From: a virus
DNA length: 64,000 nt
Strand: one strand, 5' to 3'
IMG/VR virus record: IMGVR_UViG_3300025418_001265
Coordinates: 1 to 64,000 of that record
Below the pieces are notes generated by a model, which was not told where the DNA came from, made no database searches, and was given only the letters and a program-made list of their open reading frames with translations. The translations under genes and the position numbers were made by a program. Positions 24,802-34,350 of this stretch are shown one piece after another. Position 1 is the first letter of the stretch, and every line of letters starts with the position of its first letter.

Positions 24802-27800
24802 TTATTGCCAGATTATTTGGTTTAATTGAGTGTAAACAGGTGTTGTTTTACTTAATGAAGCTATTATGTTTTTCTCTATAATACTGCGTATTCCTGGATC
24901 AGTTATATTAGAGTTCTTTATCTTTATGTTGAATTTAGCGGATTTTGCACCGGGTAAACGATGTAAGAAGAACCGTTCAACCTGTTCTATATAGTAACGG
25001 GTACCTGCAGGAGCGGCCCAGGTTAAATCTGAAAAACTATTCAATAAAAAGCGCTTTTGTACAGCAACTATATCAGCTCTTTGTAGTGCTTGATTGTAGA
25101 AACGTACATCAGCTATATAACCGTTGAAACTATAAGGGTCTGTAGTTTGATTAGTAAATTGAGATAGCGTTTGATTTTTAAAACTTGTTGTACCAATAAC
25201 CAAGTTAGGATTATTACGAGAGTTGTACACTCTGTATATACCATTACTTAAATTACCTATTGATGTACTTGCAACAAGATCCCCATCTACATATAAATTG
25301 AGTTTATTATAAGGATCTACTGTAATTGCAAAATGATGCCAACCAGGTGTTAATGTGGATGCGTTAAAATCTAAAGTACTGACTTTTCTATCTGCATTTA
25401 ACGTAGAAACGTTTTCAACTAAAGCTTTAACTATTAAATCGCTTGGGTTACTATCGGCATAGTAGTAGTATTTGCGTTGATAGTCATAACCGGTAGCATC
25501 TCCTAAAGTCTGTAATAATAAAGCAGTTGTACTTAATGTATAGTACGTAGTAGTCGTTAATACATTACTTGTAACTACAGAACCGTCTACAGGATTAATT
25601 TTATATAATATTTGATTCTTGCCATCTAGTAATAAACCATAATAATTTGTACTACCGCCATTTAATTCAGCAACAAAGTTAAGAGTTCTAGTTGCACCAA
25701 ATAATTGATTACCCGGTAAGTTAACATCCCATACAACTCTACCGTAATTGTCTAATTTGCTTAAGTTGTTACCAGAGTACAGTACCCATATATTGTCTAA
25801 ATGATCACAGACAATGGATTCAGCTTGACGAGCAGATAATACAGCATTTACTGTACTTGTATTAATGCCTCTTACAATGGTGTCTCCATCTAAGGCCCAG
25901 ACAACGTTATTACTATCAACTACCGTACCGGTACCTTTACCATCGTGAGTGTTTATGTAATAATTGATCTGGTTGTTTAAATCAACATAGTACGTCGATA
26001 CATTGTTTTGAGAGCCACTATTAGTAGTATTAGGATCTAGTATCCCTGTTGTTAGGTATTTGCGCCAGTCAATAGTAGTACCTACTTTGAAGAATATAAG
26101 AAGCTTACGAACGCCACCTTCAAGTATTAAATTAGCACCAATAACAGTAGCATTAGATACCCCACTATCTTGAACAGCATTAAATTCAGATACTAATGCA
26201 CCGTCTTGATCGTATTCGTGTACAATTCGGTTACCGTCAATAATAAAATAACTTTCATCATAGTTACTCTTTACAATATAACTATTACCAGCCTGTATAG
26301 CTGGAGCATTAGGTGTATTGCTACTTAAGCTTACCAAGTTAGTATTAAACGTACGAATCTTATCCCCGATTATAGTAACAAATGGTGTTAATAAAGGATT
26401 GTTCTTAAATAAACCGATACCACCATTATAGTAGTTGCCTAAAATTTGTTCTCCTTGTATATTTAACCAATTTGTACTGTAAGCTTGAAACGCTATTGTA
26501 AACCCTGGTGTGTAAAAATCGTCATTGGTTAAGCTCAAAGTGGCATAACTTACTGCAGTGTTTAACGCAGGATCTCTAGTACCAGGAAATGTTTGTACTG
26601 AGTTAGAACTTAAACTGTAAACATCGCCAGTGGTTAAACCGTTGGCAGCATCAATTAACGGACTAGTCCAGTTTTCTACATAATGTGTTAAAGAGCCGGA
26701 AAGAGTATCAACAACGAGCATATTGTCGTTATCACCAATTTTGTGATACACATATAAGGACTCAGGGCTAAATACCTGTGTTGAAGGTACGTCCCAAATT
26801 AAGTTAGGATAATTGTTATTACTTGGTCCTGCTCCTGTAGAAGTTAGTACTTGAGTGAGATCAACAGCTGATGGTGCAAAATAACGATCCATCCATACTG
26901 GTTCAGATCCTATATCTGATGCAGATAACCAAGAACAGAAAAATACACCTGTTTGGTTACCGTTATAGTTGCCCCAAGGGCTGTACTTTCTATAGTCTGC
27001 TTTTTTAACAAATATACGATCGGATCTCCAAGGCGAAGAGCCTGGTTGTGCACCTGATTTAGCTAAAGTACTACCTGATAATGGTACGTTAACTGCACTT
27101 ACAGGATAATGAAAGTATGTGTCGATATCTTTTTTGAATGATTCAACTACTTCATTACCAAGATAACTTAAATAAATTTTTTCCGATCCTGCTTCTGTGT
27201 TTAACCCGGTATGCAATTTATTATATAATCTTGAACGAGCAGACAAAGCAGGGGTCTGTATGTACTCTGGAGAGTAATAATTCTTAAGTAGTGTTATACT
27301 GTAATCGAGAGTGTTCTGTACCGGGTCTACAGTGACGTAAGGTGTAGTTATTAAATAATTAAAATTAAGCGGGTTAGTTGCTTCGTCTACCTTTATACTG
27401 TTAGGAGTCTTTACATATTTTACATTACTTGATGTACCTACTTCTCCATATTCTGCATAACTAAAGCGGTCTATATTAATAATATTAAAATTACGGTCAA
27501 ATGAGCTAAAATTACCTATAGATAATGTACCAGAATTGTTATAAACAATGAGTCCTTGATCTCTCGTAAAGAGGGACATTACCTTTTCATATAAACTGTA
27601 ATAAAAGCTTTGATTTTGTAGTTGTCTAGGAGAAGAACTTAATAATAGTGTACCAGTACTGTCTTTACATATATTATTATTGCTATAAGAAATAAAAACT
27701 ATATTATTAGTAGTATCAAAATTTAACCCCCACACTGTTGCTTGGGTGTAGTCAGTAGTAAAACCAATATGACCACTATCTAAAGCCTGTAAGTAGTTAC

Positions 27801-28059
27801 CGCCAATATCTAAAGTAGAGCTTAAGGTAAAATTAACATCATAAGGATAATCCTTACTACTTAAACTATCTGCTAATGAAAAATTATTAGTTAATATATT
27901 AAGAGAATTTTGACTAAAAGTAGCATCTTTAACTCCTGAAAGTAAAGGGCTTAAAGCGTAATTAAATCCGTCTGAACTTATATATAAGTCATTGATAGTA
28001 CCTACGTTTTGACCGTTATTGTAGGTTAATTTTATAGGATAAGTACTAGCAATCGACAT
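24802..28059 (-). CDS. LamG-domain fibre or baseplate protein
   Basis: A 1085-residue protein, beta-rich, Asn/Ser/Tyr-rich. A C-terminal jelly-roll of LamG/concanavalin type is visible at about residues 880-995: STLTPGWHHFAITVD, KLNLYVDGDLVAS, NLVIGTTSF and YIADVRFYNQAL. Before it lies a stretch of propeller-like repeats (ESIVCDHLDNIWVLYSGN, YGLLLDGKNQILYKI) at about 700-830. LamG domains bind glycans, so this may be a receptor-binding protein. The start ATG at 28059 is behind ACTAAGTA. The last 60 residues (KFNIKIKNSNITDPGIRSII) look like an oligomerisation or baseplate-attachment segment. Confidence 0.72.
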   Translation of the reverse strand: MSIASTYPIKLTYNNGQNVGTINDLYISSDGFNYALSPLLSGVKDATFSQNSLNILTNNFSLADSLSSKDYPYDVNFTLSSTLDIGGNYLQALDSGHIGFTTDYTQATVWGLNFDTTNNIVFISYSNNNICKDSTGTLLLSSSPRQLQNQSFYYSLYEKVMSLFTRDQGLIVYNNSGTLSIGNFSSFDRNFNIINIDRFSYAEYGEVGTSSNVKYVKTPNSIKVDEATNPLNFNYLITTPYVTVDPVQNTLDYSITLLKNYYSPEYIQTPALSARSRLYNKLHTGLNTEAGSEKIYLSYLGNEVVESFKKDIDTYFHYPVSAVNVPLSGSTLAKSGAQPGSSPWRSDRIFVKKADYRKYSPWGNYNGNQTGVFFCSWLSASDIGSEPVWMDRYFAPSAVDLTQVLTSTGAGPSNNNYPNLIWDVPSTQVFSPESLYVYHKIGDNDNMLVVDTLSGSLTHYVENWTSPLIDAANGLTTGDVYSLSSNSVQTFPGTRDPALNTAVSYATLSLTNDDFYTPGFTIAFQAYSTNWLNIQGEQILGNYYNGGIGLFKNNPLLTPFVTIIGDKIRTFNTNLVSLSSNTPNAPAIQAGNSYIVKSNYDESYFIIDGNRIVHEYDQDGALVSEFNAVQDSGVSNATVIGANLILEGGVRKLLIFFKVGTTIDWRKYLTTGILDPNTTNSGSQNNVSTYYVDLNNQINYYINTHDGKGTGTVVDSNNVVWALDGDTIVRGINTSTVNAVLSARQAESIVCDHLDNIWVLYSGNNLSKLDNYGRVVWDVNLPGNQLFGATRTLNFVAELNGGSTNYYGLLLDGKNQILYKINPVDGSVVTSNVLTTTTYYTLSTTALLLQTLGDATGYDYQRKYYYYADSNPSDLIVKALVENVSTLNADRKVSTLDFNASTLTPGWHHFAITVDPYNKLNLYVDGDLVASTSIGNLSNGIYRVYNSRNNPNLVIGTTSFKNQTLSQFTNQTTDPYSFNGYIADVRFYNQALQRADIVAVQKRFLLNSFSDLTWAAPAGTRYYIEQVERFFLHRLPGAKSAKFNIKIKNSNITDPGIRSIIEKNIIASLSKTTPVYTQLNQIIWQ

Positions 28060-28065
28060 ATAAAA

Positions 28066-28073
28066 TACTTAGT
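28066..28073 (-). promoter_or_regulatory. Late-promoter-like box ACTAAGTA
   Basis: Six bases before the ATG at 28059, minus strand. Confidence 0.45.
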
Positions 28074-28094
28074 GAAGAAGATTGGTTTTACTAC

Positions 28095-28400
28095 TTAAGC
28101 CTGTTGACCACCACCGCCACCAGGAGGACCACTAGGGGGCCCGCCACCACCTCCTCCGCCACCACCAGTACCAGCACCGCTGTAACCTATTGATCTAAAA
28201 AGAGAACCTATATCTGTACCGTTTGCGCTATAACCTACATTATATCCGGGCGTGTCTCCACCTGTTGAAGAGTAATATCTATCGGCAAGATCTTGTGCTC
28301 CACCTATAGTATAACCAGTATTTGCCCTAGCTGCAGAATCTCCACGCGGTGCAAATATACTATCTAAATCAAGACCGTTATATTTGTAGTTAGATGCCAT
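28095..28400 (-). CDS. Small repeat protein with glycine-rich tail
   Basis: 101 residues. Motif copies [28 protein letters not shown] and [14 protein letters not shown] match those of 8675-8926. A tail of about 28 residues is almost all Gly and Pro (nine Gly in a row). The gene overlaps the start of the long fibre gene 28390-32268 by 11 bases on the same strand, downstream of it. It is probably a virion component; the Gly-rich tail recalls polyglycine-rich phage adhesins, but nothing more specific can be said. Confidence 0.6.
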   Translation of the reverse strand: MASNYKYNGLDLDSIFAPRGDSAARANTGYTIGGAQDLADRYYSSTGGDTPGYNVGYSANGTDIGSLFRSIGYSGAGTGGGGGGGGGPPSGPPGGGGGQQA

Positions 28401-31400
28401 TGTTAACTAGTAAAGCTTTAAGTAGAATTACTGAAAGTCTAGAGTAGTCAACAGTTAGTATTCCGTTAACTTCAGTTACTAGTTCTGGAAATAATTCTTT
28501 TACTTCTTCAGCTATTAAACCAAAATCTTTTTTACCGTTGTAAGGGGTGTTTTCATTCCAGGTAAAACTTACTGGTCTTAGCTGTTTTAATTTGTCCACT
28601 ACATTAACGTTTAAGTTTTGTATGTCATTCTTTAATAAACGAGATGACCTTGTATTGTAACTGTTAGCAGTAACTGCACCAGATGTTTCTAGCACCACAC
28701 CACCACCGCCGCCTACTGAGAAAGTAGATTCAAAATCCCCACCGCCGGAGCTTTGTAGACCACCACTACCTAATGTTACACGGTCAAACGTTACATCGTT
28801 ATATGTATTTAAATCTTGATTATAAGAGGAACCACCACCACTAGGACCTTGCGGGCCTGTTGGGCCAGTATTACCTTGAGCACCGGTAGGCCCTCTTTGA
28901 CCTTGTGCACCAGTAGGACCGATGTTACCTTGAGCACCGGTAGGACCGATGTTACCTTGTGCACCAGTAGGACCTGCAGGTCCTTGTGGACCAGTACCAC
29001 CTGTAGGCCAGGTTGTACGAGTTACACCGCCTAAAGTCATACTACCAGCACTCATATTACCGGTTATAGCTACATCATTATGAAATTCTGCATAACCAGT
29101 AGCGCTATCGATGTATGCTTTTTGATTACCACCGCTATCTAAAGCCTCAAAAGCACCGCCTCGAGCTACTACAGCATAGAATGTCGGGCTTGACGCACTA
29201 TCTATATTTTGTGGTAAACTTAAAGTGACATTACCAGTAGAAGCGGAAGCTATAACTTGTTCTGCAGTACCAGTAATACTAGTTACTCCACCACCGCCAC
29301 CTCCACCTGCTTGCCAAGTAACAGTACCGGAACCATTTGTGGTTAACACATAACCACTATAACCGTCTGAGTTTGGTAGAGTGTAGGAACCGATTTTCGC
29401 GGTTCCGCCTACAACTAAGTTATTATCTACTTTTAAATTGCCTGCATTTGCACCACCACCGTTATTGTAAACGTTAACTAGACCATCATAGTTTATCCAC
29501 ATTCTAACGTAGTTAGCATTAGTACCGTTAGAACCTGTACCAAATCGTATAGCTCCGTCATTTGGTGTTTGAGATTCTCCTCCAACCATTGAACCGGCGT
29601 TAAGACTTAATACACCTGCAATATGAGAACCTGATTGTACCGGTAATTGATTACCGACAAAGTCGATTTGTGCACCGTGGTCTACACCATTAGCTCCACC
29701 ACCGGTAATTGTAAACACACCGGTGTCGTCGGTATACCTCATACCTTGATTTGATGTAATAACAATGCCATCTACAGACTCAACGCCTTTTATCTTAAGA
29801 GAATCTGTAGTGGTATTCCACTGCATATACTTGTTAGATGTTGTACTACCAAAAGTAAACGTGTCAGTACCGTTATAAGAGAAACCAGAACTTAAGCTAA
29901 ATTTACCTTGATAATCTGCATAGAGTTTAGCGTTAGGATCGAGGTACGTACTACTACTACCTATGTACATTTTCTTATTAGTACCGTCTAATACTATAGG
30001 AGAACTACTACCAACGGTAAAGTTACCAGCAATATAACCACTTGCACCGGCTAAATAAGGTCCGAATATAGCATTACCTTGTATAAAGGACATACCCGCC
30101 CCGCTATAGCCACCGCTAGCTAATAAATTAACGTACCCGCTAACAGTACTCATACCGGCAGTAAGATCACTTGTTGTAGTTGTATTACTACCAGCTACTG
30201 CGTTAATTACACCATTTACTGTTAATGTTTGAGTTGAAGGGTTAAATGAAAGCTTGTTACCTAAGGAGAAGAACCCTCCAGTAGACCCACTATAACCGGT
30301 AAAGAAAGGAGTATCACTACTATTCCAGTTACCACTACCTATATAGATCTTTTTAGCATTACCATCAAGTACTATACTTGGAGATGAACCTACCTTAAAG
30401 GTACTTGCAAAGTAGCCATCTACACCAGTAATAACAGGGCTAAATATACTAGAACCGTTAATAAAGGTCGAAGGTGTGCCTGGATAGGTACCTGCAGCGA
30501 TTGAATTAGCTAATGCAGTTGCATCAGTATAAATTTGAGCAGAAGTAGAACGTACAAATGTTTGTGTAGCTGCATTACCACCGGTAACTGTAATATTACC
30601 GTTAATATAAAGGTTGCTACCATCCCATTGTAGGTAGTTACCTGTAGTACTCAACGAGTAGCTACTAGTCAATCCTGTTGCACCTAACAATAGATTAAAT
30701 GTAGGTGTAGATGTACCAGCTTTTTTATACCACTTAAATGAATCGCCTAGATATAATATAGCTGTGCTTACGTTAGATGTATCAACTGCACCAGGAGATG
30801 CATTTAAATAAAATGGAGTCGAAGCTGTACCTGCTGTGCCTGGGTTACCAGTGTATATATGAGCTGAATCAATACCAACCTGACCAATAGAACCGTAACT
30901 TGCAGTAATACCGCCAGATACGTTGAAATAGTTTGTACCGTTATGACGGTAGTATTTTAAAGAACTACCTAATGAAAAATACGAACGATCTGTCATACCG
31001 TCATCGTATGTCCCGTTAATATACAACGGAGTAGTGTCTTGACCTGCCGTAGAAGGATTACCTGTATAGATTTGTCCTTGTGCTACACCAACACCGCCAA
31101 TTGAACCATATAAAGCGGTGATACCACCAGATACGTTAAAATAATTTGTACCACTATAACGGTAATACTTTAAAGAATCTCCTAAAGAGAAGTATGAACG
31201 ATCTGTATGACCATCATCAGCTGTACCATTAATATAAACAGGTGTAGTAGATTGACCGGCAGTAGAAGGATTGCCTGTGTATAATTGGCCCTGTGCTATA
31301 CCTACTCCACCAATAGAACCAGCATTTGCAAATATAGTACCAGATAATTGTAATTGACCAGTATCTCCTCTATATAATAAACCATTGTTTGGATAGTTAC

Positions 31401-32268
31401 CAACAAAGAGGTAAGCGTTACCATCAGTGTAGTTACCTAACCATACTCCGTGAGAGCCAGATGTGCCTGGCCAATCTGCATTAGCTGTACGAATAAAACC
31501 AGCAGAAAGATCACCTACTGTACCTAACACAATACCTTGTGTAACTGATACGTCCTGTGCTAATAATAAATCAGTTGCTACACTAGCAAAAGTAGAACCA
31601 AACGAAGCCCAGTCATTTAAATCTGTACCGGGTACACCCCAACCTGTATAACCAGAATATGTAGAACTACTTAAAGTACTACTTCTTGCAATATAATACG
31701 CTAAACCACTTGTACCGGAATAACTTGCAACGTCAACACGATTAGGTGTGTCATAGTAAACATATGTAGGTCCTCTATAATAACCGGTATACACTAAACC
31801 TGGACCGGGGTTACCATTGTTAGCACCTGCAGGGCCTGAAAAACCAGAGGACCCGCTTACACCGCTAAAACCTGAACTACCAGACCAGCCAGACGCACCA
31901 GAATCTCCGCTAAAACCAGAATAACCAGGACTACCAGACCAACCAGAAGCGCCTGAATCTCCGCTAAAACCAGAATAACCTTGACTACCAGGTATACCTT
32001 GCACACCAACTGCACCCTGTGCACCTATACCACCCTGAGCTCCTTGGGAACCAGCGCCCATAGGCCCTGTTGCCCCAGAATAACCCGAAAAACCGGACTG
32101 ACCACCAATACCTGCACCAATGCCCTGGGTCTGTAACCAGGCTACTAATTGAGCGGTAGACATTTTATATGTCTTTGGATCGTTCTCAGTTTTCGCAACC
32201 GGTATAGTAATATCCTGAGTAATAATACTATTCGGTGCGAGTGGTAAATCTGTAATCTTAATAGACAT
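28390..32268 (-). CDS. Collagen-like tail fibre with S74 chaperone
   Basis: A 1292-residue trimeric fibre. A helical N-terminal part ([13 protein letters not shown], typical of phage fibre attachment) is followed by a Gly-X-Y stretch (about residues 56-155) and, from about 317, three tandem 71-residue repeats with YTGNPSTAG and [13 protein letters not shown] second Gly-X-Y stretch (about 1091-1139, [16 protein letters not shown]) leads to the S74 intramolecular chaperone. There RSSRLLKND has Ser and Lys five apart, the self-cleaving dyad, followed by [16 protein letters not shown] and [14 protein letters not shown]. The C-terminal part should be cut off after the trimer folds. Late-type box GATAAATA lies eight bases before the ATG. 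Confidence 0.9.
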   Translation of the reverse strand: MSIKITDLPLAPNSIITQDITIPVAKTENDPKTYKMSTAQLVAWLQTQGIGAGIGGQSGFSGYSGATGPMGAGSQGAQGGIGAQGAVGVQGIPGSQGYSGFSGDSGASGWSGSPGYSGFSGDSGASGWSGSSGFSGVSGSSGFSGPAGANNGNPGPGLVYTGYYRGPTYVYYDTPNRVDVASYSGTSGLAYYIARSSTLSSSTYSGYTGWGVPGTDLNDWASFGSTFASVATDLLLAQDVSVTQGIVLGTVGDLSAGFIRTANADWPGTSGSHGVWLGNYTDGNAYLFVGNYPNNGLLYRGDTGQLQLSGTIFANAGSIGGVGIAQGQLYTGNPSTAGQSTTPVYINGTADDGHTDRSYFSLGDSLKYYRYSGTNYFNVSGGITALYGSIGGVGVAQGQIYTGNPSTAGQDTTPLYINGTYDDGMTDRSYFSLGSSLKYYRHNGTNYFNVSGGITASYGSIGQVGIDSAHIYTGNPGTAGTASTPFYLNASPGAVDTSNVSTAILYLGDSFKWYKKAGTSTPTFNLLLGATGLTSSYSLSTTGNYLQWDGSNLYINGNITVTGGNAATQTFVRSTSAQIYTDATALANSIAAGTYPGTPSTFINGSSIFSPVITGVDGYFASTFKVGSSPSIVLDGNAKKIYIGSGNWNSSDTPFFTGYSGSTGGFFSLGNKLSFNPSTQTLTVNGVINAVAGSNTTTTSDLTAGMSTVSGYVNLLASGGYSGAGMSFIQGNAIFGPYLAGASGYIAGNFTVGSSSPIVLDGTNKKMYIGSSSTYLDPNAKLYADYQGKFSLSSGFSYNGTDTFTFGSTTSNKYMQWNTTTDSLKIKGVESVDGIVITSNQGMRYTDDTGVFTITGGGANGVDHGAQIDFVGNQLPVQSGSHIAGVLSLNAGSMVGGESQTPNDGAIRFGTGSNGTNANYVRMWINYDGLVNVYNNGGGANAGNLKVDNNLVVGGTAKIGSYTLPNSDGYSGYVLTTNGSGTVTWQAGGGGGGGVTSITGTAEQVIASASTGNVTLSLPQNIDSASSPTFYAVVARGGAFEALDSGGNQKAYIDSATGYAEFHNDVAITGNMSAGSMTLGGVTRTTWPTGGTGPQGPAGPTGAQGNIGPTGAQGNIGPTGAQGQRGPTGAQGNTGPTGPQGPSGGGSSYNQDLNTYNDVTFDRVTLGSGGLQSSGGGDFESTFSVGGGGGVVLETSGAVTANSYNTRSSRLLKNDIQNLNVNVVDKLKQLRPVSFTWNENTPYNGKKDFGLIAEEVKELFPELVTEVNGILTVDYSRLSVILLKALLVNNGI
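30780..31350 (-). repeat. Three tandem 213-bp (71-residue) repeats in fibre gene
   Basis: Anchors encoding YTGNP(S/G)TAG recur at 31254, 31041 and 30828, 213 bases apart. The copies differ at the DNA level but keep the protein frame. Each copy would give one beta module of the fibre shaft. Confidence 0.75.
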
Positions 32269-32276
32269 CTGTATTA

Positions 32277-32284
32277 TATTTATC
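32277..32284 (-). promoter_or_regulatory. Late-promoter-like box GATAAATA
   Basis: Eight bases before the ATG at 32268, minus strand. Confidence 0.5.
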
Positions 32285-32771
32285 CATTATAGTTAACTAA
32301 CAAATAGTTAGGGTTGTTAGTTTCCAATAAAAACACTTGATTGTTGTTGGTTCCCCAAGCACGAGACTTTAATAAATGTACTTCTCCAAATGCATAAGGC
32401 TGAGAGTAATCTAGAGGGGATTGAGTTAAATTAGTAGCCACTGTTTGTGCAGATAACGTGTAAGTTGTAGGTGTGCTATATAAATCCGGGCCTATGTATA
32501 CTGTTATGGTTATGATTTGTGAATTAACACTATAAGGTAATGTATAAACAAAGTCTACTCTACTATCTTCTGTCCAGTCATCATAATCATAGTAGTTAAA
32601 AGTGTAGATCTTAGTTTGTGTACTATCCGGAAAGTTGTATACAATCTTGCTTAAGAAACGAGGCGTACTCCCACCAGTTAAACTAATAAAGCTTGGTTTA
32701 AACGTAATAGTGGAAGGTGCATTAATTTGAAATGCTGAAAAAGTATTGGTAAATGTATAGTTAACGTTCAT
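32280..32771 (-). CDS. PKD-like small virion protein
   Basis: 163 residues of beta-type sequence. [20 protein letters not shown] and [20 protein letters not shown] match the strand pattern of PKD domains (Y-F-P-D in place of WDFGDG). No signal peptide or membrane segment. It follows 32773-34350 by one base and lies just before the long fibre gene, so it is likely part of a fibre or baseplate. The PKD assignment is a pattern judgement, not a certain match. Confidence 0.5.
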   Translation of the reverse strand: MNVNYTFTNTFSAFQINAPSTITFKPSFISLTGGSTPRFLSKIVYNFPDSTQTKIYTFNYYDYDDWTEDSRVDFVYTLPYSVNSQIITITVYIGPDLYSTPTTYTLSAQTVATNLTQSPLDYSQPYAFGEVHLLKSRAWGTNNNQVFLLETNNPNYLLVNYNG

Positions 32772-32772
32772 A

Positions 32773-34350
32773 TTATACAGCAGTTATAGTATTATCATCG
32801 CCTGTTACGATTGGATCGGATTGTTCGTCGGTTAATATTCTACCTAATACTGAAGCATTGGTTAAGTAGGTTATAATATTAAACTTTTGTTTATTAAACC
32901 CTACAAAGTTAATTACATAGCTTGTAATATCTTTATTGTATGTAATAACTGGTGGTTCCATATATGTAATGTACTCTTTATTAGGATCAATAGCCGATGC
33001 ACCCTGAGCATATAAGAACTGATTGTAGTCTGTAGTGTTGGTTGGAAAGATTCTCTTTCTCTTAGCTGGACTGTTAATATCGTACTGATACAATACCGGT
33101 ACAATTAGTCCCTGATTACTATAACCAGACAACACCCCTGTACTATTTGTTACATTAGCCGATAACAATAAACAGCTTGTAAATGTTTTGTTAGTCTCAT
33201 CGTACCAATTGCCACCGTAATATGGTTTAGCGAAATCTGCTACTGTAATACCTGTCAATGATAACGATGAAAGTAAACGAGTTGAAACATTTTGGTGATA
33301 ATCTAACTCAGTAAAGTCTACTTCAAAGTTATTAATATTAACAGTACTATAATCAAAAGTAATCTTTTCGAATAAAGTATAACCGTTCAGTTCTATTACT
33401 AAAGTATCAAAAAATACTTCAAAGTTTTTAATGCTGTTAGAAATTAACTGATTGTATATACTTGGCTCATTTATATGCTTATTAAAAATAGCAGATAATG
33501 CAGAAGTTGCAGGTGTTACAGTACCATCTACTGTTTTTACCCATAACTCTCCAGCCGTATTGTTCATATTATATACTGTACGACCACTACCAGGTACTGC
33601 CTTGTATAAAGCATATTGATTACCATACACATCGCTATGCCAGGAATAAAGCTCTTTACCATTAGAAATAAGCAAACTCTTTACCCTAGAATCAATATCA
33701 AAATACTTTAACCAATCTTCTTCTGTAAATTTATTTGTAGTTAACCAAATGTTTTTCTTGTCACCTGTCCAAAATTCGTAATCATTACCTACTGTTATAA
33801 CTCCGTTGTTATCAGTTTTAGTAGTTTCATAATTAGATTGATACGGGATAAATTTCTGATACGTACTGGTATCGATTACCTGTCCATCATAAGCTGTACC
33901 CGTGCTAGTGGCTTTTAACCAATTTAAATTCTGTAAATGAGTAATGACATCATCTTGATCATTCTTAGTTAAACCACGTCCTTTATTGAATATAGTAGGA
34001 TCTATGTACTTGTATATTGCACCAGGTGCAATTGCATTTATGTTTATATATGGTGTTAAGTTTTTAGCTAGATAAACTGAAGCACCTACATTGTTAGGTG
34101 TAAAATAGCCTAATTCTGCTTTTGTTAATATGTTATCACCGCTTTGCGGTATTGTTGCAACAGTTGGATAGTAACGATTAGCTAAATTACCCCAGGGTGC
34201 CAATGGAGATACTTCTGCCCCTACATAACCTGTATTTGTACCAGATAATACATATTCTTTATTACCAAGATACTTTTCAGTTAAAGTTACAAGCTGAGCG
34301 TTTATTTGTTCAGCAGTAGTATTAGCATCGACTTGATTTGCTGATAACAT
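32773..34350 (-). CDS. Hypothetical 525-residue baseplate or fibre protein
   Basis: No family recognised. Soluble, Asn/Thr/Tyr-rich, mixed alpha-beta. It has NANRYYPTVATIPQSGDNILTK-like text split over PWGNLANRYYPT and EEDWLKYFDIDSRVKSLLISN, the latter giving the look of phage baseplate proteins. The stop touches the next gene and the start touches the collagen fibre gene 34350-37232 by one base, so it is part of a tightly packed fibre operon. Structural role is inferred from neighbours. Confidence 0.55.
   Translation of the reverse strand: MLSANQVDANTTAEQINAQLVTLTEKYLGNKEYVLSGTNTGYVGAEVSPLAPWGNLANRYYPTVATIPQSGDNILTKAELGYFTPNNVGASVYLAKNLTPYININAIAPGAIYKYIDPTIFNKGRGLTKNDQDDVITHLQNLNWLKATSTGTAYDGQVIDTSTYQKFIPYQSNYETTKTDNNGVITVGNDYEFWTGDKKNIWLTTNKFTEEDWLKYFDIDSRVKSLLISNGKELYSWHSDVYGNQYALYKAVPGSGRTVYNMNNTAGELWVKTVDGTVTPATSALSAIFNKHINEPSIYNQLISNSIKNFEVFFDTLVIELNGYTLFEKITFDYSTVNINNFEVDFTELDYHQNVSTRLLSSLSLTGITVADFAKPYYGGNWYDETNKTFTSCLLLSANVTNSTGVLSGYSNQGLIVPVLYQYDINSPAKRKRIFPTNTTDYNQFLYAQGASAIDPNKEYITYMEPPVITYNKDITSYVINFVGFNKQKFNIITYLTNASVLGRILTDEQSDPIVTGDDNTITAV

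Noticed and set aside
28816-29034. Thr-rich plus-strand frame in the fibre gene
   Set aside because: Antisense shadow of the second Gly-X-Y block of 28390-32268.
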